NCBI GenBank assembly: GCA_025453415.1
Contig: JALOQL010000063.1
Location: 1-6,192 of the forward strand
DNA length: 6,192 nt
Reading direction: 5' to 3'
Source: Minisyncoccota bacterium
GTDB taxonomy: Bacteria > Patescibacteriota > Minisyncoccia > Minisyncoccales > UBA5738
The first letter of the stretch is position 1. Each line of letters starts with the position of its first letter. The translations under genes and the position numbers were made by a program. Shown in pieces: positions 1-5,797 of this stretch. The notes beneath the pieces were generated by a model. That model saw only the letters and a list, made by a program, of their open reading frames with translations. It was not told the DNA's origin and made no database searches.

Positions 1-255
1 GATTTTGAGGAATTCAAAAGATACGAAGAGGCCGAATTGAATTCGCAGCTTTCGTCATCCCAGCAGATCGGGGAGTGCATCAAGATGGCGAAATTTTCGG
101 TTGACAACAATTGCGGCATCAAGACGTTTTCGGTCAGGATTGAAACGGTTTACGCTAAAGTAAGGAATTATTTACGTCAAAAAAATGCTAAAAATCGGAA
201 TCACCGGGACCAATGGGGCTGGAAAAACTACTTTCGCCAAATATTTGGCGGGTAA
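1..255 (+). CDS. 3' end of a P-loop nucleotide/dephospho-CoA-kinase-like protein (partial, tandem paralogue)
   Basis: The reading frame is open from the first base of the window to TAA at 253-255, so the 5' part of the gene lies outside. The visible residues align without gaps to the C-terminal part of the next protein. Both have the run xxExFKRxE, then a QQ pair, then an EC..MA.F motif followed by an Asn and a final amphipathic helix. By eye about 20 of 52 positions are identical. This segment is the lid and C-terminal helix region of UPF0200/dephospho-CoA-kinase-like kinases, so it most likely belongs to a paralogous small kinase. The family-like part ends near base 160. The last 20 or so residues are a tail read out of frame through the start and Walker A region of the following gene, a 71-nt overlap. 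A TTG at 37 is not the real start, because homology extends upstream of it. The substrate cannot be told from this fragment. Confidence 0.72.
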   Translation, partial: DFEEFKRYEEAELNSQLSSSQQIGECIKMAKFSVDNNCGIKTFSVRIETVYAKVRNYLRQKNAKNRNHRDQWGWKNYFRQIFGG

Positions 256-748
256 GGGGTTCGTAAAACTTTCGCTTTCCGACGTGATTCGTAACGAGGC
301 CGAAACCCGGGGGATGGAATTATCCCGCCGCAATCTGCAGGATTTGGGCAACGAGATGAGGAAAACTTTGGGCTTGGATGTCCTGGCCAGGCGGGCGATG
401 GAAAAAATGGCGTCCGGGAAACGGTATGTTATCGATAGCATCAGGAACCCGGAAGAGATAAGGGCACTGGCCGAAGCCGACGAATTCGTCATGGTCAGGG
501 TCGAGGCGCCGGTCGAAGTGCGCTACGCCCGTTTTTTGGCGCAAAAAGCGCCCGGCGAGGAATTGCGGTCGTTGGAAGATTTCAAAAGGTCCGAAGCCCG
601 CGAATTGGCTTCGCGCGACATTGCCAATCAGCAGCTGGAAGAGTGCGCCGCAATGGCGGATTTTGTGCTTGTCAATGATTCCGACAGGAAATTCTTTTTC
701 AAAAAGATCGATGAACTTCTGGCCGGTTTGGCGCAAAATAGGATTTGA
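185..748 (+). CDS. AAA/P-loop NMP-kinase-fold protein, UPF0200/dephospho-CoA-kinase-like
   Basis: This 187-residue protein is a complete single-domain cytosolic kinase. The Walker A loop is GTNGAGKTT at residues 8-16, right after the first beta strand. An LSLSDVIR motif (residues 29-36, Asp33) sits where NMP kinases bind the acceptor. The segment YVIDSIRNPEE (81-91) carries Asp84 and Arg87 and resembles the DGIR/DSIR motif of UPF0200 and dephospho-CoA-kinase-like proteins. A lid-type region with Arg residues follows (about 110-140), then a C-terminal helix. The family presumably transfers phosphate from ATP to a nucleotide or nucleotide-like substrate, but no substrate is assigned here. The start at 185 is fixed by the Walker A loop: an in-frame stop lies at 161-163, there is no ATG, GTG or TTG between, and the next Met is residue 44. 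There is no ribosome binding site; the nearest GGA is about 18 nt upstream. The gene overlaps the upstream paralogue by 71 nt, which suggests tandem duplication and translational coupling. Confidence 0.85.
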   Translation: MLKIGITGTNGAGKTTFAKYLAGKGFVKLSLSDVIRNEAETRGMELSRRNLQDLGNEMRKTLGLDVLARRAMEKMASGKRYVIDSIRNPEEIRALAEADEFVMVRVEAPVEVRYARFLAQKAPGEELRSLEDFKRSEARELASRDIANQQLEECAAMADFVLVNDSDRKFFFKKIDELLAGLAQNRI

Positions 749-773
749 AACGGGGACTTAATTATGTTAATAT
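745..773 (+). promoter_or_regulatory. Possible sigma70-type promoter before the MBL-fold gene
   Basis: TTGAAA (745-750, overlapping the kinase stop codon) is followed after 17 nt by TAATAT (768-773). The first box matches 5 of 6 consensus positions and the second 4 of 6. Transcription would start near 780 and give a leader of about 40 nt. The region is AT-rich, so a chance match is quite possible. Confidence 0.25.
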
Positions 774-784
774 CATGGATTGGA

Positions 785-806
785 AGACTTCCTGTCTATT
801 TTTTTT
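785..806 (+). terminator. Weak hairpin plus T8 tract (possible intrinsic terminator or attenuator)
   Basis: AGAC (785-788) pairs with GTCT (794-797) around a 5-nt loop, and eight T residues follow at 799-806. A 4-bp stem is weaker than a normal intrinsic terminator. It could end kinase transcripts. If the promoter candidate just upstream is real, it would instead lie in the leader of the next gene. Confidence 0.22.
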
Positions 807-821
807 GACTAATCATATACC

Positions 822-1481
822 ATGCAAATAATCTGGCACGGACAATCCTGTTTCGAGATCGTCATCGCCAAAGGAAAGGGGGAGAGCGTATCCGTTTTGA
901 TCGACCCCCTCGACGAGGCCAAAACCGGTTTGAAAACCTCCAAGACTGACAGCCAGATCGTGCTGTTCACCAACGAATCCTATACCACGCGCAAGCTCGA
1001 CAAGATCGCGCCGCAGGCTTTTTTGGTTGACGGTCCGGGTGAATACGAGATAAAGGGCGTGTACGTTCGCGGCATCGATTTCAATTTCGGCAAAGAGGCG
1101 GCGGAGAGGAGCTCCAAGACCGGGACGATTTACACGATCGAGACCGAGGACATGAAGCTTTGCCACCTGGGGAATATTGCCGATGCCGAGCTGACCCAGG
1201 GGCAGGTGGAAAAGATCGGCAATATCGACGTTTTAATGTTCCCCTTGGGCGACGGGGCCAAGATGGGTGCCAAAGAGGCGCTCAAGATCGTATCCCAGAT
1301 CGAGCCTAGCATCGCCATTCCGATGAACTATGAGATTCCTAAACTCGAGCTCGCGGCCGGCAATCTGAAAGAATTCCTGAAAGCCGCCGGCGTGGGCGAG
1401 ATCGAAGCGGCGCCGAAGCTTACGGTCAAGAAAAAGGATATCGGGCCGGAAGAGGCCAAGATCGTAGTGTTGAATCCGTAA
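822..1481 (+). CDS. UlaG-like metallo-beta-lactamase-fold protein lacking the metal ligands
   Basis: The 219-residue protein is recognisable as the Lactamase_B_3/UlaG-like branch. It has an N-terminal WHGQSCFEI strand (5-13), VLIDPLD (25-31), the characteristic GPGEYEIKGVYVRGI (71-85), CHLGN (114-118) and a late IPMNY (166-170). The fold signature is complete from end to end, without frameshift or stop. The metal-binding residues expected in active relatives are replaced. The place of the HxHxDH motif after the IVL strand reads TNESYT (50-55), the Asp of HLGD is Asn118, and the His of the usual PMHY motif is Asn169. The GHSCF motif of relatives is GQSCF, with a His two residues earlier. Of these sites only His115 remains. 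The protein is therefore probably not a zinc or manganese hydrolase and may be a structural or ligand-binding relative. There is no signal peptide. ATG 822 is the only start that keeps the first strand; no Shine-Dalgarno sequence precedes it. Confidence 0.82.
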   Translation: MQIIWHGQSCFEIVIAKGKGESVSVLIDPLDEAKTGLKTSKTDSQIVLFTNESYTTRKLDKIAPQAFLVDGPGEYEIKGVYVRGIDFNFGKEAAERSSKTGTIYTIETEDMKLCHLGNIADAELTQGQVEKIGNIDVLMFPLGDGAKMGAKEALKIVSQIEPSIAIPMNYEIPKLELAAGNLKEFLKAAGVGEIEAAPKLTVKKKDIGPEEAKIVVLNP

Positions 1482-1610
1482 TGTCAAAATCCAAATGACA
1501 AATGTCAAATCAAGCGCAAACTTTAAATGTCAAAAGGGATTTGAAATTTATAATTTTGAACTTTGGGCTTAATTTGACATTTGAGCTTTGAAATTTGGGT
1601 TTAAACCAAA
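1482..1610 (+). repeat. AT-rich spacer of ATGTCAAA repeats with a 17-nt inverted repeat
   Basis: The 129-nt gap between the MBL-fold gene and gyrA contains the octamer ATGTCAAA three times in direct orientation (1481-1488, 1502-1509, 1527-1534) and once inverted (TTTGACAT, 1573-1580). A larger inverted repeat pairs 1499-1515 with 1567-1583, with 16 of 17 positions complementary, and could fold as a stem around a 51-nt loop. CCAAAT near 1491 and ATTTGG near 1593 add a further outer match. Repeats of this style are, to my knowledge, common between genes in CPR genomes, but their role is unknown. It may act as a bidirectional transcript-end structure or as a small mobile palindrome. Confidence 0.6.
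1527..1554 (+). promoter_or_regulatory. Candidate gyrA promoter (ATGTCA-N16-TATAAT)
   Basis: A perfect TATAAT box (1549-1554) lies 16 nt after ATGTCA (1527-1532), which matches 4 of 6 positions of TTGACA. Initiation would fall near 1561, leaving a leader of about 50 nt before gyrA. The -35-like box is one copy of the repeated ATGTCAAA octamer, and the whole promoter sits in the loop of the inverted repeat. The low complexity of the region keeps confidence modest. Confidence 0.38.
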
Positions 1611-4145
1611 ATGGCTAACAAGAAAAAACCAGATAAAGACCAGGGAAAACTGGAGTTCGAGCAGGTGAAATCCACCGAGATCGCATCGATCATGAAAGAT
1701 TCCTACATCGATTACGCGATGTCGGTGATCGTTGCGCGCGCCTTGCCCGATGTTCGTGACGGGCTGAAACCGGTCCAGCGCCGCGTTTTATACGTGATGT
1801 TGGAAGAAGGGCTGCGCCACACGGCCAAGTACCGCAAATCGGCCACGGTTGTGGGTTCTACCCTGGGACGCTACCATCCGCATGGCGACAGTTCGGTTTA
1901 TGACACGATGGTGCGACTGGCGCAGGATTTTACCTTGAGGTATCCGTTGGTCCAGGGCCAGGGCAACTTTGGCTCGATCGACGGCGATTCGGCCGCGGCA
2001 ATGCGCTATACCGAATCCCGTTTGTCGCGCATCGGGGAGGCGATTCTGGAAGATATCGAAAAAAATACGGTTGATTTCATCGAAAACTATGACGGTACCC
2101 GCAAGGAACCGTCGGTTTTGCCGTCGCCCTTGCCCCAGCTTTTACTCAACGGTTCGCTGGGGATCGCCGTAGGCATGGCTACCAATATCCCGCCCCATAA
2201 CCTGGGTGAAGTGTGCGACGGCCTAATCTATTTGCTGGACAACCCCGCGGCGACAACCGAAGATCTTTTCCAGTTTATAAAGGGGCCCGATTTTCCGCTT
2301 GGCGGAGAGATATTCGACCGCCGGGAGATCATCACGGCATACTCGCAAGGGAAGGGGCCGATCGTTTGCCGCGGCAAAGCCGAGATCGTACAGAACGAAA
2401 AGACCGAACGCTACCAGATAGTCATCACGGAGATCCCTTACCAGGTACAAAAATCCAGCCTTTTGGAGCAGATTGCCGCTTTGGTCACCGATAAAAAAAT
2501 CGAAGGTGTCAAGGATGTGCGTGATGAATCGGACAAGGATGGCATGCGGATCGCCATAGATCTTTCACGGGAGGCGCAGCCGCAAAAGATTTTAAACCGG
2601 CTTTACAAATTCACCGCGTTGCAGCGGACATTCCATTTGAATATGCTGGCGCTGGTTGACGGCATCCAGCCGGAAGTTTTGAATTTGGCCGATGTATTGA
2701 CCCATTTCCTGAATCATCGAAAGAACGTGATTGTCCGGAGGACGCAATATGAATTGGACAAGGCCAAGGAACGGGCGCATATCCTGGAAGGCTTGGTCAA
2801 ATGTTTGGCGGATATCGACGAAGTGATCCGTATCATCCGCAAATCGGAAAACCGCGAAGAAGCAAAGCTTAATTTGATGAAACGCTTTAAGCTTGATGAT
2901 ATCCAGGCCAACGCGATCCTGGAAACCAAATTGGCGGCATTGGCAAAGCTCGAACGCGAGAAAATCGATAACGAACTTAAAGAATTAAACGCCAAGATCG
3001 AAGATTATACTGGCATCTTGAAAAGCCCGGCCAGGATAAAGTCGGTGATGAAAAAGGAGTTTGTGCAAATCAAGGAAACCTATGGCGATGAGCGACGGAC
3101 CAAGGTTTATGTCCACAAGATAGGCGAGATTTCTGAGGCCGATCTTGTGCCCAATGAAGAAGTGGCGATCACCTTGACCAATTCGGGCTATATAAAGCGC
3201 ATCGATCCTACTACCTATAAAATCCAAAAGCGTGGCGGCAAGGGGATCATCGGTTTAAAAACCGTGGGCGATGATATCGTTGAACAGTCGTTGATCGCCA
3301 ATACGCATGACAGGGTATTGTTTTTCACGGATATGGGCCGGGTTTTCCAGACGATCGCCTATGAAATCCCGGAAGGCGCGCGCGTGGCCAAGGGCCGGGC
3401 GCTGGTTAATTTTCTGGACCTCGGTCCGGAAGAAAAGGTGCTTTATTTAATGTCTTTAGGGCGGCAACTCACCGAAAAGGAAAAAGAGGCCAAGCCCAAA
3501 GAGCTGACTAACGGCGGGGAAAAATATCTGTTGATCCTGACCAAGAACGGCATCGCCAAAAAAACATCGCTGGAAGATTTCGACAACATCCGCCGGTCCG
3601 GCCTGATCGCCATCACTTTAAAGAAGGGCGATTCTCTGCGCAAAGTTTCTAAGACCAGCGGCAATGACGATGTTATCGTGGTGACCAAGAAGGGCCAATC
3701 GGTGCGGTTCAAGGAATCTCAGGTACGGGCAATGGGCCGCCAAGCGGCGGGCATCAAGGCGATCGGCCTCAAGCGCGGCGACGAAGTGGTGGGCATGGAT
3801 GTGATTTCCAACGCCCCGGTTGTCAACGCCGAGGGCAAGCCGGTCAAAAGGCTGGTGCTGGTGGTCACGGAAAACGGTTATGGCAAACGAACCGATATCA
3901 AAGAATACCGCATGCAGAACCGGGGCGGTTCGGGCATCAAGGTGGCGGAAATAACGGCCAAGACCGGCGATTTGGTGACATCGTTCGCTTTAACCGACGA
4001 GGAAGAGTTGATGGTCATTTCCAAGAAAGGCCAGGTCATCCGCGTGCCGATAGAGGGTATTTCTACCTTGTCGCGCGCCACTCAAGGCGTGCGCATCATG
4101 CGTCTGGATGACGGCGATAAGGTTGCTTCCGCAAGTTGCATATAA
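1611..4145 (+). CDS. gyrA: DNA gyrase subunit A
   Basis: The 844-residue protein is the breakage-reunion subunit of DNA gyrase, which with GyrB introduces negative supercoils using ATP. The winged-helix region has the motif HPHGDSSVYDT (89-99), and the catalytic pair is Arg132-Tyr133 within AAAMRYTE. Ser94 and Asp98 correspond to E. coli Ser83 and Asp87, so the quinolone-contact residues are the sensitive type. Tower and coiled-coil gate segments follow to about residue 500. The C-terminal pinwheel begins with a GyrA-box QKRGGKG (539-545), which separates it from ParC. Six blade signatures are visible: QKRGGKG, then VAKGRALV, RRSGLIAI, GRQAAGIK, QNRGGSG (769-775) and ATQGVRIM. A charged Lys/Glu-rich loop (618-638) lies between blades two and three. 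The protein stops soon after the last blade and lacks the long acidic tail of E. coli GyrA. ATG 1611 is the natural start after a repeat-rich spacer; no Shine-Dalgarno sequence is seen. GyrB is not in this window. Confidence 0.98.
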   Translation: MANKKKPDKDQGKLEFEQVKSTEIASIMKDSYIDYAMSVIVARALPDVRDGLKPVQRRVLYVMLEEGLRHTAKYRKSATVVGSTLGRYHPHGDSSVYDTMVRLAQDFTLRYPLVQGQGNFGSIDGDSAAAMRYTESRLSRIGEAILEDIEKNTVDFIENYDGTRKEPSVLPSPLPQLLLNGSLGIAVGMATNIPPHNLGEVCDGLIYLLDNPAATTEDLFQFIKGPDFPLGGEIFDRREIITAYSQGKGPIVCRGKAEIVQNEKTERYQIVITEIPYQVQKSSLLEQIAALVTDKKIEGVKDVRDESDKDGMRIAIDLSREAQPQKILNRLYKFTALQRTFHLNMLALVDGIQPEVLNLADVLTHFLNHRKNVIVRRTQYELDKAKERAHILEGLVKCLADIDEVIRIIRKSENREEAKLNLMKRFKLDDIQANAILETKLAALAKLEREKIDNELKELNAKIEDYTGILKSPARIKSVMKKEFVQIKETYGDERRTKVYVHKIGEISEADLVPNEEVAITLTNSGYIKRIDPTTYKIQKRGGKGIIGLKTVGDDIVEQSLIANTHDRVLFFTDMGRVFQTIAYEIPEGARVAKGRALVNFLDLGPEEKVLYLMSLGRQLTEKEKEAKPKELTNGGEKYLLILTKNGIAKKTSLEDFDNIRRSGLIAITLKKGDSLRKVSKTSGNDDVIVVTKKGQSVRFKESQVRAMGRQAAGIKAIGLKRGDEVVGMDVISNAPVVNAEGKPVKRLVLVVTENGYGKRTDIKEYRMQNRGGSGIKVAEITAKTGDLVTSFALTDEEELMVISKKGQVIRVPIEGISTLSRATQGVRIMRLDDGDKVASASCI

Positions 4146-4153
4146 GGCCGATC

Positions 4154-4182
4154 CTCGCTAAAATTAAATAATTTGTGGCGAG
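4154..4182 (+). terminator. Hairpin after gyrA (possible terminator)
   Basis: CTCGC (4154-4158) pairs with GCGAG (4178-4182). Inside an asymmetric bulge, AAATT (4161-4165) pairs with AATTT (4170-4174) around a 4-nt loop. It lies 9 nt past the gyrA stop, the right place for a transcript end, but no T-run follows directly. The first T4 is about 8 nt further on. It may stabilise the 3' end or act as a weak terminator. Confidence 0.35.
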
Positions 4183-4188
4183 AATCGA

Positions 4189-4274
4189 ATTTTCAATTTC
4201 CATTTTTCAATTTTCGAATAATTCTCATCGAAGATTTATTAGAAATTTGAAATTAGAAATTAGAAATTGATAGA
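4189..4274 (+). repeat. AT-rich spacer with tandem GAAATTN heptamers and inverted CAATTT blocks
   Basis: The right part holds four consecutive 7-nt units, GAAATTT, GAAATTA, GAAATTA and GAAATTG (4242-4269), ending 5 nt before the methyltransferase start codon. The left part holds the complementary blocks CAATTTC (4194-4200) and CAATTTT (4208-4214), so the two halves could pair as an imperfect long stem. A smaller stem in the middle pairs 4211-4217 with 4228-4234, with one G-T wobble. There is no clear promoter and no ribosome binding site. The spacer resembles the one before gyrA in style but not in sequence. Confidence 0.6.
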
Positions 4275-4793
4275 ATGGGTTTTATAAATCCTAGGAAAAT
4301 CTTGAGTTCGCAATTGACCCTAAACAATCGGATGCTGGCGGCGGATTTCGGATGCGGATCGGGGGAGTGGGTGTTGGCTTTGGCCGAGATCCTTGAGAAC
4401 GGCAAAGTCTATGCCGTCGATCTGCTTGATGAGCCGGTTTCGGCTCTGAAAAGCAAGGCCCGCGGCCGCAACCTGAAAAACATCGAAATCGTCAAAAGCG
4501 ACGTCGAAAAGACGATCGTGCGCCTGCTGGCGAATTCCCTGGACCTCGTGCTCATCACCAATCTGCTTTTCCAGGTGCGGGACAAGAAATCAGTGCTGGC
4601 CGAAGCGGCGAGGGTGCTCAAATCCGGCGGTAAATTGCTAATCGTGGATTGGAGCGAAAGGACCGACCTGGGGCCGGCGCAAAAATTGAATTATGCCGAG
4701 ATAAAGGACATGGCGCACGATGCCGGATTTTTGCCGGACAACGAGTTTGAAGCGGGCAGTTTTCATGTCGGATTGGTTTTTGCCAAAAAATGA
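4275..4793 (+). CDS. Class I SAM-dependent methyltransferase, UbiE/Methyltransf_11-like
   Basis: This 172-residue protein has the seven-strand methyltransferase core and little else. SAM motif I is DFGCGSG (24-30), preceded by a short N-terminal segment with the FINPRKIL pattern. The second strand ends in the acidic Asp49 (VYAVD) that normally holds the SAM ribose. NIEIVKSDVEK follows, then the motif IV strand LDLVLITNLLFQ, and then the post-core VLKSGGKLLIVDW. The C-terminal end GSFHVGLVFAKK completes the fold. At this length there is no room for a large substrate-recognition domain, so the acceptor (small molecule, lipid or protein) is unknown. It is shorter than UbiE proper. No signal peptide or membrane segment is visible, so it should be cytosolic. 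Its TGA stop overlaps the ATG of the first pilin gene as ATGA, which implies translational coupling and a shared transcript with the pilin cluster. No Shine-Dalgarno sequence precedes ATG 4275. Confidence 0.86.
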   Translation: MGFINPRKILSSQLTLNNRMLAADFGCGSGEWVLALAEILENGKVYAVDLLDEPVSALKSKARGRNLKNIEIVKSDVEKTIVRLLANSLDLVLITNLLFQVRDKKSVLAEAARVLKSGGKLLIVDWSERTDLGPAQKLNYAEIKDMAHDAGFLPDNEFEAGSFHVGLVFAKK

Positions 4794-5170
4794 CATCAAA
4801 AAGTTTTTCCAAAAACATGCCTAAAACCACAAAAAAATTGTTTGCGGCGGCGGTATTGGCCGCGGCAACGCTTTCGGCGGCCAGCGCCCAGGCGATCACA
4901 TTCACCAATCCGTTGACGGGAAATCCGGGCGCGGGCGGCAAAACCCTTGGCGGCTTGATCGATTCGGTCATGGGCTTTTTTTTCGGCCTGGCGGTGATCG
5001 TTTGTCCGGCGCTGATCCTCTGGGGGGCGTGGAATATTGTTACCGCCGCCGATAATGAAGAAAAGGTCAAATCCGGGAAAAAAATCATTACTTACGCGGC
5101 GGTCGGTTTTGTGGTGATCGCGGCGGCGGGCGTGATCAAAGCGGTGATTTTGGATATCGCCAATACTTAA
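4790..5170 (+). CDS. Type IV secretion pilin-like protein 1 (VirB2/TrbC-like, two membrane helices)
   Basis: The 126-residue precursor has a Sec signal peptide: Lys residues at 12-16, a hydrophobic Ala-rich stretch 17-32, and a signal peptidase I site Ala33-Gln34-Ala35 before Ile36. The mature part starts with a short Gly/Pro linker. Two hydrophobic helices follow (about 57-80 and 102-121), joined by a charged loop, IVTAADNEEKVKSGKK (83-98). This hairpin layout with the T-A-x-D-x-x-x-K loop matches the T4SS_pilin family found in CPR bacteria and the general VirB2/TrbC plan. It should sit in the membrane and assemble into a pilus or secretion channel, although no other secretion gene is in view. 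The start at 4790 is suggested by the ATGA overlap with the methyltransferase. Met10 (4817) is a reasonable alternative and would give a more ordinary signal peptide. The gene ends in a double stop, TAATAA. Confidence 0.8.
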   Translation: MTSKSFSKNMPKTTKKLFAAAVLAAATLSAASAQAITFTNPLTGNPGAGGKTLGGLIDSVMGFFFGLAVIVCPALILWGAWNIVTAADNEEKVKSGKKIITYAAVGFVVIAAAGVIKAVILDIANT

Positions 5171-5182
5171 TAATATTGATTC

Positions 5183-5779
5183 ATGCAAATAAATAAAAAA
5201 ATCATAACCTTTTTTTTATTGTTGGCCGGAATTTTTTGGGTTCGGGGTGGCGTTTTAGCAGATTGCAATATTAGCGGAACAAATTTTATTTGTAATATTG
5301 ATTGTCCAACCACTATAAATAATACAGATACTTGGCTGGCTTACGAATCAACCGGCGGAACGGTTGATTGCTGCGATAAGGGTGGGGCGGTTTCTTGTAA
5401 TCCAAATGGCGGGGGTAGGGCGGGAGATGCAAGAAGTTTTTATAACGCCATGTTGAGTACAAATGGGGTCGCGCCGGGGGCGGGGGTAACGGGAAGCAGC
5501 GCGGGCGGGACAGTAACATTGGTGCCGCCGATAACCAGCGGCGGCGCCGGACTCGGTTTGGAGGGTATTATCGCCAAGGTCATGGGTTTCATTTTTTGGC
5601 TGGGGGCGGTTGTCTGCCCGATCTTGATCGTTTGGGGCGGGTTTAACATCGCCACGGCCGGCGATGACCAGAATAAGATGTCGACAGGCAAGCAAACCAT
5701 AACCTACGCGATCGTGGGTTTGCTGATAATCGCGGTTTCGGCGGCGTTGGCCAACGCGATAAAATATATCCTGCAATAA
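5183..5779 (+). CDS. Type IV secretion pilin-like protein 2 with a cysteine-rich extracellular insert
   Basis: The 198-residue precursor begins with a Sec signal peptide (Lys5-Lys6, hydrophobic 7-20, likely cleavage after Val24-Leu25-Ala26). An insert that the two neighbours lack follows. It has six cysteines (28, 37, 41, 63, 64 and 72), enough for three disulfides, then a Gly/Ser/Ala-rich linker to about residue 125. The C-terminal part is the same pilin hairpin as in the flanking genes: helix 1 about 128-152, loop IATAGDDQNKMSTGK (156-170), helix 2 about 173-196. The insert would lie outside the membrane, consistent with disulfides. Base composition changes inside the gene. Bases 5261-5340 are about 31% G+C by hand count, against about 57% for 5581-5640, which hints that the N-terminal part has a different history. 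The gene begins 12 nt after pilin 1 without a Shine-Dalgarno sequence and ends in a double TAA. It could be a minor or tip pilin or an adhesin; this is inference. Confidence 0.77.
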   Translation: MQINKKIITFFLLLAGIFWVRGGVLADCNISGTNFICNIDCPTTINNTDTWLAYESTGGTVDCCDKGGAVSCNPNGGGRAGDARSFYNAMLSTNGVAPGAGVTGSSAGGTVTLVPPITSGGAGLGLEGIIAKVMGFIFWLGAVVCPILIVWGGFNIATAGDDQNKMSTGKQTITYAIVGLLIIAVSAALANAIKYILQ

Positions 5780-5797
5780 TAAACAAAATCAATTAAC

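Noticed and set aside
1..255. Interpretation as a frameshifted single kinase gene joined to the downstream one
   Set aside because: The fragment matches the C-terminal half of the family while the downstream protein starts at its own N-terminus with an intact P-loop. They are two tandem genes, not one broken gene.
320..736. Long open frame on the minus strand opposite the kinase (and similar ones opposite the MBL-fold gene, methyltransferase and pilins)
   Set aside because: They mirror genes on the + strand that have clear motifs. Their translations show no recognisable domain, signal peptide or plausible start context, and are rich in Arg, Pro and His as expected of antisense shadows.
805..810. 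TTGACT as a -35 box for the MBL-fold gene
   Set aside because: A -10 box at normal distance would fall inside the coding sequence, so transcription would start after the start codon.
1574..1579. Perfect TTGACA that could be the -35 box of gyrA
   Set aside because: At 16-18 nt spacing the sequence downstream is GGGTTT-like with no -10 box. The TTGACA is part of the inverted ATGTCAAA repeat. The TATAAT at 1549 is a better anchor.
1482..1610. CRISPR array suggested by repeated ATGTCAAA units
   Set aside because: The units are only about 8 nt with irregular spacing of 13-17 nt between direct copies, one copy is inverted, and no cas gene is near.
1611..4145. ParC (topoisomerase IV) instead of GyrA
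   Set aside because: The GyrA-box at residues 539-545 and a six-blade C-terminal domain support GyrA.
185..4793. UGA recoded as glycine, as in some CPR lineages
   Set aside because: UGA ends the kinase and methyltransferase at sensible family lengths, and no complete gene carries an in-frame UGA.
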